Positions 1 through 12,551 of a stretch of DNA of 64,000 nt are shown piece after piece. The stretch comes from Sphagnum magellanicum (Eukaryota; Streptophyta; Sphagnopsida; Sphagnales; Sphagnaceae): positions 6,959,349 to 7,023,348 of the forward strand of contig CM038918.1 of NCBI GenBank assembly GCA_021904315.1, read 5' to 3'. The position numbers and the translations under genes are program-made. The notes under the pieces are model-generated. The model was not told where the DNA came from. It saw only the letters and a list, made by a program, of their open reading frames with translations, and ran no database searches. Each line of letters starts with the position of its first letter. Position 1 is the stretch's first letter.

Positions 1-1129
1 GGAGCTTCATCAATCTAAATTTCCCATTATTTTGAAGCATATTTTGATTGATTCAAAACAACCTGTATTTCATATTGTTCAAGGAAAGGATGTGCAAAAA
101 ACAACAAGATGTGTGCCTATGAGAGGTTGTTCCTTTCATATACAGTATATGGTTGGTTTGTAACATCTTTGAAAATTTTAGCCATGGTTGTAATTTTTCT
201 CAACATTTTCAACAAATTTTGTTTGTTTTTTTATTAATCCTATTCATGAAGGAAAGGGTGGGGGAGTGGGGGTGGGGAGTAACAAAGAAATTGTGAAATG
301 CATGTATTGGTTTATATAAGATTTGTAATTTTTTTGACTAATTGTATAGTTCTTGTGCAAAAATATCATGTTGTCAAATAACTTGTTATAAATCATTCAA
401 TGTTGACTATGCACACTTATGGTATTTACATTGAGTTACTTATATTTTTCACCTCATGCTAACCTTCTTATCCAATGTCCTTGTGTGCTTATAATTAACA
501 TTTACATGATGTAACAAAAAAATGTGTAATTTCTTGTGAAGCTTTGGAAACTAAAACTAAATTCATTATATCTTTAGCTTAGGAGATCAAAATGTTGCAA
601 ATTTGAAATGGATTTTGTTAGTGGTTCTAGTTTTCTTCTTTTGCCTTCCAACATAAAAAAAGGTGGTTTGTGATGTTTTGGATTTTTTCCTTTTTCATGA
701 AACATAAAGAGAAAAATAAATTCATAACACGTTTTTCTTGATGTTGAATCTTAGGTTTAAAATTTTTTGTTTAACATCCTCATATATTGGCCATGAACAA
801 GGTGTGTGCATTATTGAAGAATATGATAAAAAGTCCTTACATCTTATGTTTTTGAAATGTCATCATTTGCATCCCTTTATTGAATTTAAAAGTAACATTG
901 CTAACTAAGGAGTTTGGCCCAATGTACATATGCACAAAGAATTGGTTCATTTTCCTTGTTTCTTAATCTTAATTGGATTCTCTTTTAGCTTATCATGTTG
1001 TATAATATGCATATCATGTGATCATATAAATAAATATTTATTGTATGAAAAAAATGGTTTTCTACAAAATTTTGAAATTATTTTCATAAGATTTTGATGA
1101 TTTCAATCCAAGTTTGACTTATATGAAGC

Positions 1130-1530
1130 AATATGAAGGCATCAAATTACTTGTTGCACTTGTTCCAAGGCAAATTGACAAAGTTATGTAATATAATGGT
1201 CAAATTTTTGGAATTTAACAATCCTCACAAGATTTTGGGTCATACTTAATTTATATTTGTTACTAATAGTTCTTGTTTCATCATCCCAAATTTAAGTTGA
1301 TAAACCATTCAAAAGTTAAATCTTTAAGCAAAACTATTGTCATAAATGAAGTTTACAACTTGCATTCTAACTCATCATTTGAATGTGCATTGCTAATATT
1401 GAATTCACTTTTCAACTCAGAATCATAATATAAACTAGCATACAAGTTTTTAGAAAAGTAATAACATATAGTGTTATGAAAACAAAACATTGAAAGATGA
1501 GTTGTATCAACATTCATACAATTTGAACTT
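1130..1530 (-). repeat. Diverged inverted repeat, arm A
   Basis: The reverse complement of this stretch aligns by eye with the plus strand at about 6930-7385, with interruptions. Shared landmarks include ccaaaatcttgtga, gattgttaaatt, aatttgatgcc and gatgagttagaatgca. Identity is roughly 70-75% by eye. The two arms are about 6 kb apart in opposite orientation, so they are either two copies of an old element inserted in inverted orientation or the arms of one large element. Confidence 0.65.
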
Positions 1531-3593
1531 GACCTGATATTTTTCCAAATGTTTGTCAAGGGCAATGAATAACGTGTGTTGGAACTCTTCTAGTGAATAT
1601 TCTAACTAGAGTGATGGATATGGACTTCAAAACCATGTATGATGAAAATAGACCATCTTTACATCCACATTTCAATGTAAGGTGGTATTTCCAGTTATCT
1701 TTGTCACCTATTAACTCTAATCATCTTGCCAAGTAGGCTTCATCACAAATTTCCACCACTTCCTAGAATGAAAATGTGTGAACTATATAATCCAAAATAA
1801 GATCCAATTGTCACAAAAACATTTATTCACTTTTGAAAATGTAAATTTGTAACTTACCTAGCCTTCAAAAACACAATTGTTGGATCCTAAACTTTGGAAG
1901 TCTTGCTCTTACTAAGATTCCTTGGTAACATAATATATGGGTCACCTCTAGGAAAATCAATGGCATTTCCATCTATTGATTGGAATATTATTGTATGTCA
2001 AAGTAATTAAAAGCATTTCAAGATTGCAAAGGTTTAAAAATAATCGTTCAATACTTGAATCAATATGTTTGAAAATTCATACCACTAAAAAAATGACAAC
2101 GCATTGGTCATATGAGTATTTCTTTTTTACCAACCTTGGCTCACATTCACATATCTTTGAGTTGATATGTTCACAACCCCATGCCACCCTAGTTGTTTCA
2201 ATCTATTGGAAAGAAAATTGTGACCAATGTTAAAGTTGTCTACAATGTGAACTAAGGGAAATCAATTCCATTTTTTTCCAAAAAATATGCAGAAAAATAT
2301 AGGGTGTAACTAATTGATAATTTAAGTAAAATTTATAATTTACTTAAATATAAATATGGTGTTTAATAATTATTATGAAATTTATTTCGAAAAAATTCAA
2401 TTTGAGTAAAAAAAAATCTTTAATATTACATTATTTCATAACATACCAAAATTACCCCTTTTCACGCGTTCTTAAAAATATGCAAAGAGTGATTTTCTCA
2501 AGAATATGAATAAATTTGCAACTTTTATTTAAGTTAGGCTCAAGAAATTGAAGGAAATATTAATCTCCAAGTTTTTGCATTGTGGTTGTAGATGGTCCAT
2601 TTGCACCATATCAAAATTTACAAGTAGAAAATGTATTTGAAGACAACACGCATCTAACCAATCATGCATTAGTATAATTGCAAATATGTGTAGTACTTAC
2701 AATCAAACGCTTTGAATAATATCGTCATTTCACATGAAGTCTAATATCCTATCAAACAATAAGAACATTGACGACATGGAATAAAGTTCAGGTCATTTAT
2801 TGTTAAAAGTACATCAATTATTAAGTTGTTAAAACAACATGGCACAAAATGAAAAATGTGGGATCATAATTGTGCACATGAACTAAATACCAATAGATGT
2901 TTTAATTGGATATCTTTAAGTTTAGAATTAAGTTCTCTTATGTTTTACGTCTCTAAAATGTATTTTTTTGTCATGGTTGACCTTAATCAAATCAATGTGA
3001 ACTAAACACATAAATAACATGTGACATTCATTCATTGATAAGTTCATATTTCATCCGTCAACACATTTGTCAATACACGTCTGTAAAATGCATGATTTTC
3101 ATTATTAATTCCTTGCATGCTACATTTGTGATGAACTTCACAGATGGAAACATAAGTCTTTTGAAATCTCATTGTTATATGAACAATGCAACAAATATTT
3201 CCTTTCTTTTCATAAATCAAAATTTTGACATCAAATGTTTGCAATACTTGGCCTTCAAGACATTAGGATAACTCTATTTGGTTGAATTGTCCATTATACA
3301 ATAAAACCATAATGCAAGGTTGAAAAATTATCATATGAATATCCTAAATTGATATCATGCAAGTTGAAGGTAACTTTCAATTTTAAACCCACACGACATA
3401 CACATAATACTTGAAAATAATGAACATAATTGCTCTTGCAACTAACTAGTTAATTTTTTTCAAATAAATTTGTGTACAAAGTCAAAATTTGGTTAGACAA
3501 GACAAGACCAAAATATTGAAAATATCATTGAAAATAATGTCATTTGCAAGATTTTAAAGATAGAAATTGAGGCAAAGAACTAGCTTAAGTAAG

Positions 3594-5120
3594 TGTTGGG
3601 TATATATGAGTGTTGTGTGGGTATATCATTTGGGTGCGAGTACAAAGATAGGAATCAAAAACCATGTTAGATAGTGGTGAAAACTATGAACTTTTTGACA
3701 TTTTGTTTTTTTGGACATTTTCAAGTTATGTTAATCATTCCAAGTTGTGCTAAATGACTAATATGAATGTTGAGGAATTCAAATTAAAAATTCATTAGAT
3801 TAAATATTGGGTTTTGGTTTTACAAAAGGACATTTGAACTTAAATAGGTGTTGTGTTAGATTATGGTTAATTTTACAAAGGACTAGGTAAAGGGCTATTG
3901 TAATAACATAATTTTGATGGTAAAAAAATTTAAATGATAGTAACCTACTACTCAAGTTAAAAAAGCACTCACAATTAAAAAGATATGGAATTTTAAATTA
4001 AAAAAAAGATTCAAAGTATTTTTCAAAATAAAAAATTTCAAGAGTCCTTTATCACATGTAAATGGGGTGTGATGTGCATGACATACAAAACAAAGTTGTA
4101 TTTTATGATTAAAAAACAAAAACCTAAAGTAGTTAACATATTTTGGTATGATTCAAAATTATGATAAATTTTCAAGATGAAACATTGAATCTCGCAAAAT
4201 TTACACACTTTGAAAAATTCATATTTGTTCAACAATGATTAACACAAAACATATGATCTATTTGGGCAACTATATGTATTTTTAATAATAAGTTGTAGAA
4301 TATTTCATTCAAAAAAAATTTCATACGAAAAAATGAAAAATCATCAAAAAAGATTCAGTCCTTTTGTAAAGTAATCCCATTGGTTCCTATCTACGTACTT
4401 GCACCCATTTACCTAGATATACCCACTAAGTACTAGTAGGGTATATTTTTTACCTTACCCTTTTTTTTCAAATTTAATATATTTTAATCAAATGGATATT
4501 CAATGCTATATAATTTTGTAAAAAAATACCCTTTTCATAACCTTGGATATAATTTTTAAAATATCCATACCCAAGCCCAAGTATGTTCTCAAATTTAGGT
4601 AAATATTATTAAAGTAAGTTTCACATAAACCTTAAAATTGCCACCACTATTCACATAAACCCTAAAACTACCACCACGATTTGACCTAAATTCTAACATT
4701 TTAGGGTGGTTGAGTTTTGTTTATAAGTAGGATTTAAAAAATTGAAGTATTTGAATGAAATTTTATTATTTTAATTTGGCATCACATTTGTGCATTATCT
4801 CATTCAATTTAAGCCTATGCCAATTGTTTAAATAAATTTCAAAGTGCGATTTTTTTTCAATTTTAATAAATAAGATAAAATTATTTACCTTTTCTTATCC
4901 TTTAAAAAACCCTAACCATGGGTATGTGATAGGGGTTACTTGGACCCTACCCATCTACCCAAAATTATAAATTTTTTTACCCATACCTTTCTTTAATGGA
5001 ACAAACAAAAAAAAAACCTTTACCCTTGGGTGAATAAATTAAAAATTTGCATATACCCTTACCTTATGATATATATCAAAGAAAATATACCCACACAACA
5101 TTGGTATATATGCACCCCTG
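3594..5120. mobile_element. Candidate ~1.5-kb non-autonomous inverted-repeat element
   Basis: The left end near 3594-3627 contains tgttgtgtgggtatat after ggtatatat. The right end near 5085-5120 contains the inverse, atatacccacacaaca followed by ggtatata. A second inner inverted pair links about 3600-3655 to 4380-4430, sharing the pattern cctatct, gtact/cttgcaccca and atataccca in reverse complement. The interior is rich in TACCC/GGGTA words and has no coding frame. The exact ends and any target-site duplication could not be fixed, so the call as one element is tentative. Confidence 0.4.
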
Positions 5121-5779
5121 ATTAATGAGTTGCAATAATGCAAAGAATTCATGTTTTTTATATTTAATTAGGGTTCTCACAAGATTAAAAAAAACTAGTT
5201 TAATTTATAATTGCAATTCTCATAATGAAAGAATATGTCTAAGAACCTATTTGTTATTTGTTGGTTCTTTTATGTAAATTGCTACTTTTTGAAGGTTGTG
5301 AAAATTTAGAATTGGGCTTTTAGTGGACAATTTACACATTTGTGCCAAATTGTAGAAATGTAAACAATGATTTTATTTGCAATGAGGGATACCATTTTGG
5401 GATCAATTGCATGGGCATGCATGGTATTCGACCATGTCTTGGATGGAAATTGGACATCAAAATGTCTAGTGTAAATTGATTTATCAAACATTGTTCACTT
5501 CTATTGCACAAATAAAACTTTTCATGCAAGATAACTTTTTGTGTTGAATGAGGTCTATGGAACATAACATATTAGGCCCAATTCATTTGGTTGGAAGCAT
5601 AATGAGATGGAAACAAAAATTGCCTTGTCAAAGTTGAATGTAAAGTAACAACAAAAAATCATAGGATTGTTATATGTTGAATGTTTTTATTGGATTAATT
5701 GAATACAAGATAGTTATTCATTATTATGCAATAATTTTCAATTTTCAAATTTTCTTAACAAAAAAATTACCTACTTTTT

Positions 5780-6155
5780 CAAAATGCAATTAGTTGTGAA
5801 GTCTATTTTTTGCAATGTAGTTACCTATGTTGTAACCAAAAAAACAATTCTATTTTTTGTTTGCTGGTGCTATTAAAAATAAAGTGATCTTTATATATAT
5901 ATATAGATATAGATATAGAATTAAATATTTTGAATGTTGAAGTAGCCCCCTAAAAACAAATTTATCATTCATTTTTGGGTTTATTTTTTGTCTACTTTTG
6001 AGATTCATTTGCTCTTAGATTTTTGGAAGTAAAGGCATGGAAGGGTTTTTAAAAATCATATTTCCATCCATTTTGATGCTATTTCATTGTTTTTATATGC
6101 ATGATACATGATAAAAGTATAGACATTCATTTGTTGTGGTTCTTCACCATGCCTT
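5780..6155 (+). repeat. Dispersed direct repeat, copy 1
   Basis: Aligns by eye in the same orientation with about 45090-45485. Shared landmarks in order are gaagtctattttttg/c caatgt, gtgatctttatat, acaaatttat, atggaagg/aaaggtttttat, catatttcca, tttttatatgcat and acatgata. There are many gaps, and identity is roughly 65-70%. It probably represents an ancient non-coding transposon family present on both sides of the gene-rich part of the window. Confidence 0.55.
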
Positions 6156-6929
6156 CACCCCTTGGATGAGTGTCATGCATTGACCATCAACTAGATTGGG
6201 TGCATATATGGTGTTGAAGTTGGTGTTGAAGCTTTGGACTTTTTGAAAGGTTGCAAATATTTAAGTATGGGGATTATACATCAAGTATCATAATTAAAAA
6301 TCTATTCCCTTCAATTTTCACAAGTATGAACAAATGAAATATTGTTGCTTACAAGTTATAAGTTTTATTCAAATTCTCGTTTGCCTCAATTTCATGATTC
6401 ACATGACATCATTTGTTGATGAATTGGACAAGAAAACTTCAAGAATGTTATGAAAATGATGTTTTATAGTAAAAGACAATGTTTGCAAAAATTCATCATT
6501 GAATAGTGATATTTTCACTAAGCCTTTTGATATTATGACAATTGTGTTGTTCTAAACTAAGATAGTTGGTTGCCTTCAAACTTCAAAGAATTGTTCTAAA
6601 GCTTTGAAATTAGCTTCATATGAAAAGAAGGATATATTGATTCAAATGCTTGTATGTGCATGTGAATATGGTAAGTTGTAATATCATTTAAGTTCAATGA
6701 TAAGAGGTAGTTGCTTAGTTTTGAAAATTATTTGATTTTTTTCAACAATGTTGAACAAGTGTGGCCCTGAGTCCTTGTTACCATGTGCATTTAAACATTG
6801 CATTTGAGCTATATATATTGTTTTGATACCATTCGAATTCAACCCATTTACATTAAACTTTTAAACCAATATTTGTTAAAAAAGTTGCAACACATATGTT
6901 AATGATCGCCTTTAAGAATCATTTACAAA

Positions 6930-7385
6930 GATTAGACAAGATTCAAATTAATTTATAAGATGATACAAATTCATCATCTAATAAGTTTTTTCTTTAATCT
7001 TATGTTGTTATTTCATCTTTATATACTTGTATGTTAATTTTGTGTTGTGATGTCATCATGTATTTTTAATTTCAAAATATTCTTAGCAAACCTCATTAAA
7101 GTTAAGAAATGGATTGAATTTTAGTGATGTGCATTTGGATGATGAGTTAGAATGCATGTTCTAACCTCTGAACTTCATTACTAAACAATTTTAATTAGGT
7201 TAACTTGCCAATGGTTTGTGATAGGTTTGGGAAAATAACAAAAATCATTTAAAGCTATTACTAGAAAATATATTTAGCAAGATCCAAAATCTTGTGAAGA
7301 TTGTTAAATTACAAGAATTTTACTATTTTATTGGACAACCTTGTTAGCTTGCATCAAAACAACCACAACAAATGATTTGATGCCA
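6930..7385 (+). repeat. Diverged inverted repeat, arm B
   Basis: Partner of the reverse-complement stretch at 1130-1530. The best block runs from about 7120 (gatgagttagaatgca) to 7385 (gatttgatgcc), with the same order of landmarks as arm A. Neither arm keeps an open reading frame across its length. Family unknown. Confidence 0.65.
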
Positions 7386-9282
7386 AAAAATTTATTGACA
7401 TTTGAAATCTTCATTATAACAAAAAATGTCCTCTTTAATCAAAAAAATAATGACTTGTAGGGTTTAACAATTTGAATTTTGCAACTTTGAAAATGATTAT
7501 GTAATCAAAATGTAAATTGGAAAACCTAGATGGAAGTTATAAATCCCAACATGGAGACTTTACAAAATTCAAGTTCCTACATTAAACTTTTAAAAAAAAA
7601 ACATTTTTTGTTGTAGGGAGGATGAAATAAGTGTCAAATTTGACAATAATCATGAAATTTTTCGGACTCACTTCAAAATAAATAAATTAATGCCATTTTT
7701 TTCCCAAATTACACACAACATATTTGACAAAGCAATACAAAAACCATTTTTGATATACCAAGTGAATTATTAATTGGTTGATTATTTGACACCCCTGGGG
7801 AAGTGAATATATGAAAACGACTTGAATATTCAAATTTGCAAATTACATTTAACATAAGAATTTTGGGCTTGAACCAAGTCACAATCTTGTTTAGTCTAGC
7901 TCCTCTCAATTAATCCAAAAAAAAGAGAGCAATATATCAACCAAGAACAAATCCTTCAAATTTTGTGATAAAGTTTACAAAGGAGCTTCAATATCTAAAT
8001 TGTATTTACAAGAAAAGCACAATTGAACTTACATTTTGATAATTATTTTTGGCCCTTGGCCCAACTTTGTGCATCTACACATTGGATTACTTGTGCTAGA
8101 CATGTGTGTAGATGTGCATGAATTTCAAAATGTAGTTGAAAGAACTAATAATTTAAGCTAATTTAAATTAAAAGTAAACACATAAGCATATATATATATA
8201 TATATATATGAAAAGTATAAATAATGGACATTGGTAGTAATATAAACCTTGATGTAAGAGACATGCTTGTTTTTGGTTGTACATATTGTTCATTGATGTA
8301 GATGATACCGTTACTATGGTAGTGGATACATGGGTTGATGTAGTTGATACCATTGTTGACATAGTGGATATGGGATATCATTGCAACAAAGCAAACCCTT
8401 TGATGTTAGGCAACTACTAGCCAACACTACTAGTCTCCACCAAGATCGAAACCATATTCAAAATAGTGTGCAAGCTATTTCCTCTTTCTCATCTATAAAC
8501 ATGGATTCTTGAACAATGTGAAGTGAGGATTAAATTAAATGAAATGTCATATAGGTCAATCATTGTGACGGGCCAATCAAAATTAATAATTTCCTTTTAT
8601 TGGTTTATTGGGTTTTTTTTTTTTTTTTTTTTGGAAGAGCATCATATCTTGTACATGTACCCTATACGATCGAACTTTTGGGCATTCCTAAAAAAATAAA
8701 TAGATATATTGTAATCTTCTCCTTTGTGGCTAGTTGTATAGGTTTCAAGAGTAGAACTTAAGGCAAAAAAGATAGTGGATAAAGTGCTTGGCTATTGGGA
8801 ACACATTGAGAACCTATGGGAACTTGAACAACAACATGGGAACAAAATAAATAACTATTGAGAACTTGATTAGGGGGTGGGTGGGGGGGGGAAAGGAGAT
8901 GATGGAATCATATGGAACTCATTGGGAACAATGAATCCCTCACCCACTAGTAGAAGCTCATGTTTCATGTATGATTGATATCGGGTAGGTCCAACATTGG
9001 ATGCTCTTCAAGAAAGGAAATTGGCCTTTTGGATCCAATCATGAGTTCCCTTTGGAAAATGGGAGAATTTCATGCCGAAAGTAGGCTAGTGGGGCTTTGG
9101 TTTCTTGAATGATTAAGGGATATCTTTGGGGACATGCATGGGAACACACTTTGGGGACATGTATGGGAACAATACACTTTGGGAAAAACAAACAAGCTAA
9201 ATTTGGGACCTTTTTTTGGGGGCATAAAGGGTATTTTGGGGAACTACTTTGTTGGCCTTGCTTACCAAGGTAAGGATATTGT

Positions 9283-9585
9283 GTTTAGATTCATTATAGA
9301 GTATTATAGTAGCTTAAGGGATTTTGGCCCCTACTAGGTAATAATAATAATAATAGGTCTATTTTTATATGAGGATTTTTGAAAGATGATATATTTTGGC
9401 TTGTGTTGAAACTTGAGATTAGTTATAATAGAGTTATAACAACAACAACAATTTTGGATTCTTTTAGAGGATTTTTTGAAGATTATATTTTTCATGGTGT
9501 AATATTTGAGTTTTTATAATTCTTCTTTTGCATTAAGATACTTTTTAATGTAAATGGCAAGGTCATAGTGCAACACACCCCTTGT
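9283..9585 (+). repeat. 303-bp dispersed repeat, copy 1
   Basis: The reverse complement matches 51401-51706 over its full length at roughly 85-90% identity by eye. Both copies share the run of ATT/AAT trinucleotides, the AAC/GTT trinucleotide run, and the blocks gccatttacattaaaaagta and caatgaatctaaac-like ends. The matching stops sharply at both sides. No terminal inverted repeat or target duplication is obvious. There is no coding capacity. Confidence 0.8.
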
Positions 9586-9709
9586 TTTAATGATGTGATT
9601 GAGATTAATTTTGAAAAAACATAGTTGGTTGAGAAATTTTTTTGGGGGGTATTATTAATAGCAACATGTGGGAATGCCACACAAGAAATGATTTTCATTA
9701 TTATGATTT

Positions 9710-9736
9710 GGGGGGGGGGGGGGGGGGGGGGGGGGG
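9710..9736 (+). repeat. Poly-G homopolymer (27 nt)
   Basis: An uninterrupted run of 27 G residues. It could form G-quadruplex structures or be an assembly length artefact. Similar long runs occur at 11116-11143 (C) and about 60447-60463 (G). Confidence 0.9.
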
Positions 9737-10216
9737 TATTTTGCAGATTTAAAAAAAGGAAAAAACTTGGAAAAATGGCCGTGCATTTTTGGTGTAAAAT
9801 GTTCTATTTTCCAACAAACAATCATCACTTTTGTGAAATCAAATTGGAAAATTACAAAAAAAAAAAAAAAACTGTACACATTTAAGAAAAAGGAAAATGA
9901 TTCATGAATGAATTCTTTTGGGAAACACCAAAAAAAAAAAGAAAAAAAAAAGAACAGAAGTTTTTTCCATTTTCCAAGAATGGTTGTTATAATAGGTTCT
10001 CTAATATATTATGGCTATTATATACTTGGTCATGTGTTGACAGCTCCAACAGTTAATGAAAAAAAATTCAAAGAAAATCATTGGTTTAAAACAAGATTTC
10101 ATGTGTAAGTAATTTGAGAATTTTGTTTTGCACTCAAACCCTAAAATGGCCAATTTCTTAAAAAACTTGGTGACAATTCATTCACTCACATGCACACACC
10201 TAAATCTTTCATGTTC

Positions 10217-10530
10217 TAAGAGCATCTCCACCAATGCTTAGTAGTATGTGATCATGCTTTGGAAATCTTAGATGAGGTTCAGCAAATGAGGTTGTCCACT
10301 GGAAGACTGCTGGGACCCTGAAAATAAGTACAACTTTCAGAGCCCAGGAGGAGCTCTGGAAGAGTCTAATAAGTACACAGTGAAGTCGTACTTGTACCTG
10401 TTTCTGATTGGGTAGATGGTTTGATTGGTCCAAGTGGTTTGCTATTAGTAATCTCCCACCCACTTGCAGTCCCGGATCGAGTTTTTTTGGGGCCATTTTG
10501 GGGATTATTATTATGTCACCCATTGAGTCA
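10217..10530 (+). mobile_element. MITE-like repeat, left end intact
   Basis: It begins with TAA followed by gagcatctccacca, the same terminal style as the complete MITE in the psbP intron. The interior shares the block gattggtcca-(a/g)gtggtttgctat and the following cccac / tgc(t)gtccc words with 51060-51115. The right terminus is not recognisable here, so this copy looks truncated or diverged. By its end sequence it belongs with PIF/Harbinger-type (Tourist-like) elements. Non-coding. Confidence 0.5.
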
Positions 10531-11115
10531 GGTTTGGATTAACCACAACTAAGGTAACCCATCCTCTAAAACCCTCTTATTTCCTCCACCATTCCCTTAC
10601 CTAGGTAACTAACTAACTAACTAACTCCCTTTGTAATGAGTTGAGTACTACACCCATGAGGGCATGTAGTAAATTATAGGTTACTATGTAGGTAGGTATG
10701 TAAATCGGTAAGGCACTTTGGTGGCTACTAGGTAGGTAGGTAGATGCATGTGGATGGTTTATGACATAGCCTATGACTATGGTTAGCTATTATTGGACAG
10801 GAATTAGAATGAAAAAAATTGTTTCTTGTCCACATATCATCCATGATCCATCCTGCATTGGTGCATTATTGGGTGGGCCTAGTCACTATGAGAGCTATGG
10901 GTGCAAAAGGTGTGAGAGAAAGTTCAAGTGTCCGGATGAAATTAATTGATCATGGATGTGGAGCCCAATTTTTGTCTCTCTCCCCAATCATTCCAAAAGA
11001 GGGGGACCCCCCCACCCCACCCCCCTAGAAACCCAAATTGGTGCTTGTGATGCCACTTTTAAAGACCACTCTAATTTTCCAATTTTTTTTTGCCCTTAAA
11101 ATGTCTATTCTTATA

Positions 11116-11272
11116 CCCCCCCCCCCCCCCCCCCCCCCCCCCCAACAAAAAAAAAAAAAAAAAGTATATAAGGGAAGGCCTCCTTTGGAAGCCCTAATAA
11201 AAAATTGTAATTATTAAAATTTCCTTAAAGTTTAGTCCAAGGACCAGCTTTATTCTCCTATCCCCACCCTAG

Positions 11273-11306
<34 letters not shown>
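11116..11306. repeat. Homopolymer cluster (C28, A, T31)
   Basis: A run of 28 C (11116-11143) is followed by A-rich sequence and then a 31-nt T run (11276-11306). They lie upstream of the 12.5-kb gene. They are low-complexity tracts whose true length is uncertain in an assembly. Confidence 0.85.
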
Positions 11307-11567
11307 CAGTACTTGCCCGCTTCCAGAATCCTCCGAGAAAAATTTCAATTGGAACTGCCCCAAGAAGCCAGGAAAAAAAAAAAAAACCACCCAGAATCGA
11401 GATCCCGAATCAGATCTCACATAGGTACCTATTTCCGAGGTGACATCCAATGACATAACCTAGTGTCATGACACGTGGTGAGCATTCAGGCACTAGATTC
11501 ACTCCACGTGGCACGATCTGTGGTTCGATCTTTTCGTCGGTAGTGGCAGCCGGTCGATTCCAGTCCC

Positions 11568-11775
11568 TTCTTCTTCCAACAACGAGAAATCGCTACGAGA
11601 CAAGGGCCAAGATGTTTTGTCCAAGTCTCAAACTATCCTTGGCACCTGGAGTGGGACGTCGATTCCGATTACCCCATTCCGTCCCATCTTCTTCCAACAC
11701 GAGAAATCGCCACGAGACAAGGCCCAAAGATACCTTTCCAAGTCTCAAAATACCCTTGGGACTTGAATTGGGATC
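11568..11775 (+). repeat. Tandem duplication of ~115 bp in promoter region
   Basis: Two adjacent diverged copies begin at about 11571 and 11688. They share cttcttccaaca, gagaaatcgc, acgagacaagg, ccaagtctcaaa and cccttgg/tccttgg, followed by a ttggga/gtggga word. They lie roughly 0.8-1 kb upstream of the ATG at 12552, just before a CT-rich stretch (11790-11850) that resembles a plant 5' leader or core promoter. Any regulatory role is inference. Confidence 0.6.
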
Positions 11776-12551
11776 TGGACTTGGCACTTGACATTCTCTT
11801 TCCTCTCTCTCCCCTCTCCTAAGACTGTCTTTCTCTCCCTCTCTCGCGCAGAACAGAAAAGCTTCGTTCCTTTTGCGCTCCTTCTTGAAGTCACTTTCTT
11901 TCCCGTGATTTCATGATCGTCGATCATGGCTGTGGTGGTGCAGTTAGCAGTATAATTTGGGCTTGCTTTTGAAGCAGTTTTCTTTGAATTTTTTTGGATT
12001 TTTTCTTTCTTTCTCTCTAGTATTGTGAAGGGAGTTGGTGGGACGTTGTTGCTGTGGTTGCAACTTGCGGCTGCTTTTGAAGACGAAATGGCTCCTTCCC
12101 TCTTGTTTGGGTACCTAGTTTCGAGAGACTAGTAATTTCCAAATCGATTTCAAGCTTTCACCTTGTGGCACAAGCTCTCGGGCATACTACTCGTAAGTAT
12201 TATTAGTTGCTAGCGCAACTGCTTCCGTCAAGCTCTTCAAAGCTGTCTAGTCCCCCTGAGTTTTTTCATTGTGCTCCTTTGAAGTTTCGGAAGCCTTCAA
12301 GTTTTGTAGTGCAAATTTCCTTCAAGCTCTTCCAAAGGAAGTCTACCCCCATCCCCCTCTGAGTTTTCATTGTGCTTGTTTGAGATTTCGGAAGGCTTAG
12401 GGTTTTGTAGTGGTTTTGTGGGCGCTTTGTTCATTTTCCTTTCCATTTCTAGAAACTGTTCGTCTCTTTCTCCAGGATTCTGTGCGAAGAACGACTCAAA
12501 CAAAAAAAAGAAAAAAGAAGACGTCTGTTCTGTTCTGTTCTGTCTGTCATC

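Larger units (their letters stand above)
1..9282. other. AT-rich gene-poor region with old repeats
   Basis: No open frame here has a recognisable domain; those present are short and embedded in A/T-rich sequence. The region holds pairs of diverged repeats, listed separately, plus an (AT)n run near 8188-8209 and a T run near 8618-8632. It reads as decayed transposon-derived spacer. A short minus-strand frame at 1353-1565 lies inside one inverted-repeat arm and may be a transposase relic, but I could not assign it. Confidence 0.7.

Noticed and set aside
9710-9736. Functional G-quadruplex switch
   Set aside because: The run is in a gene-free region and similar pure runs occur at 11116 and 60447. 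Their lengths are doubtful in assemblies, and nothing links them to a gene.
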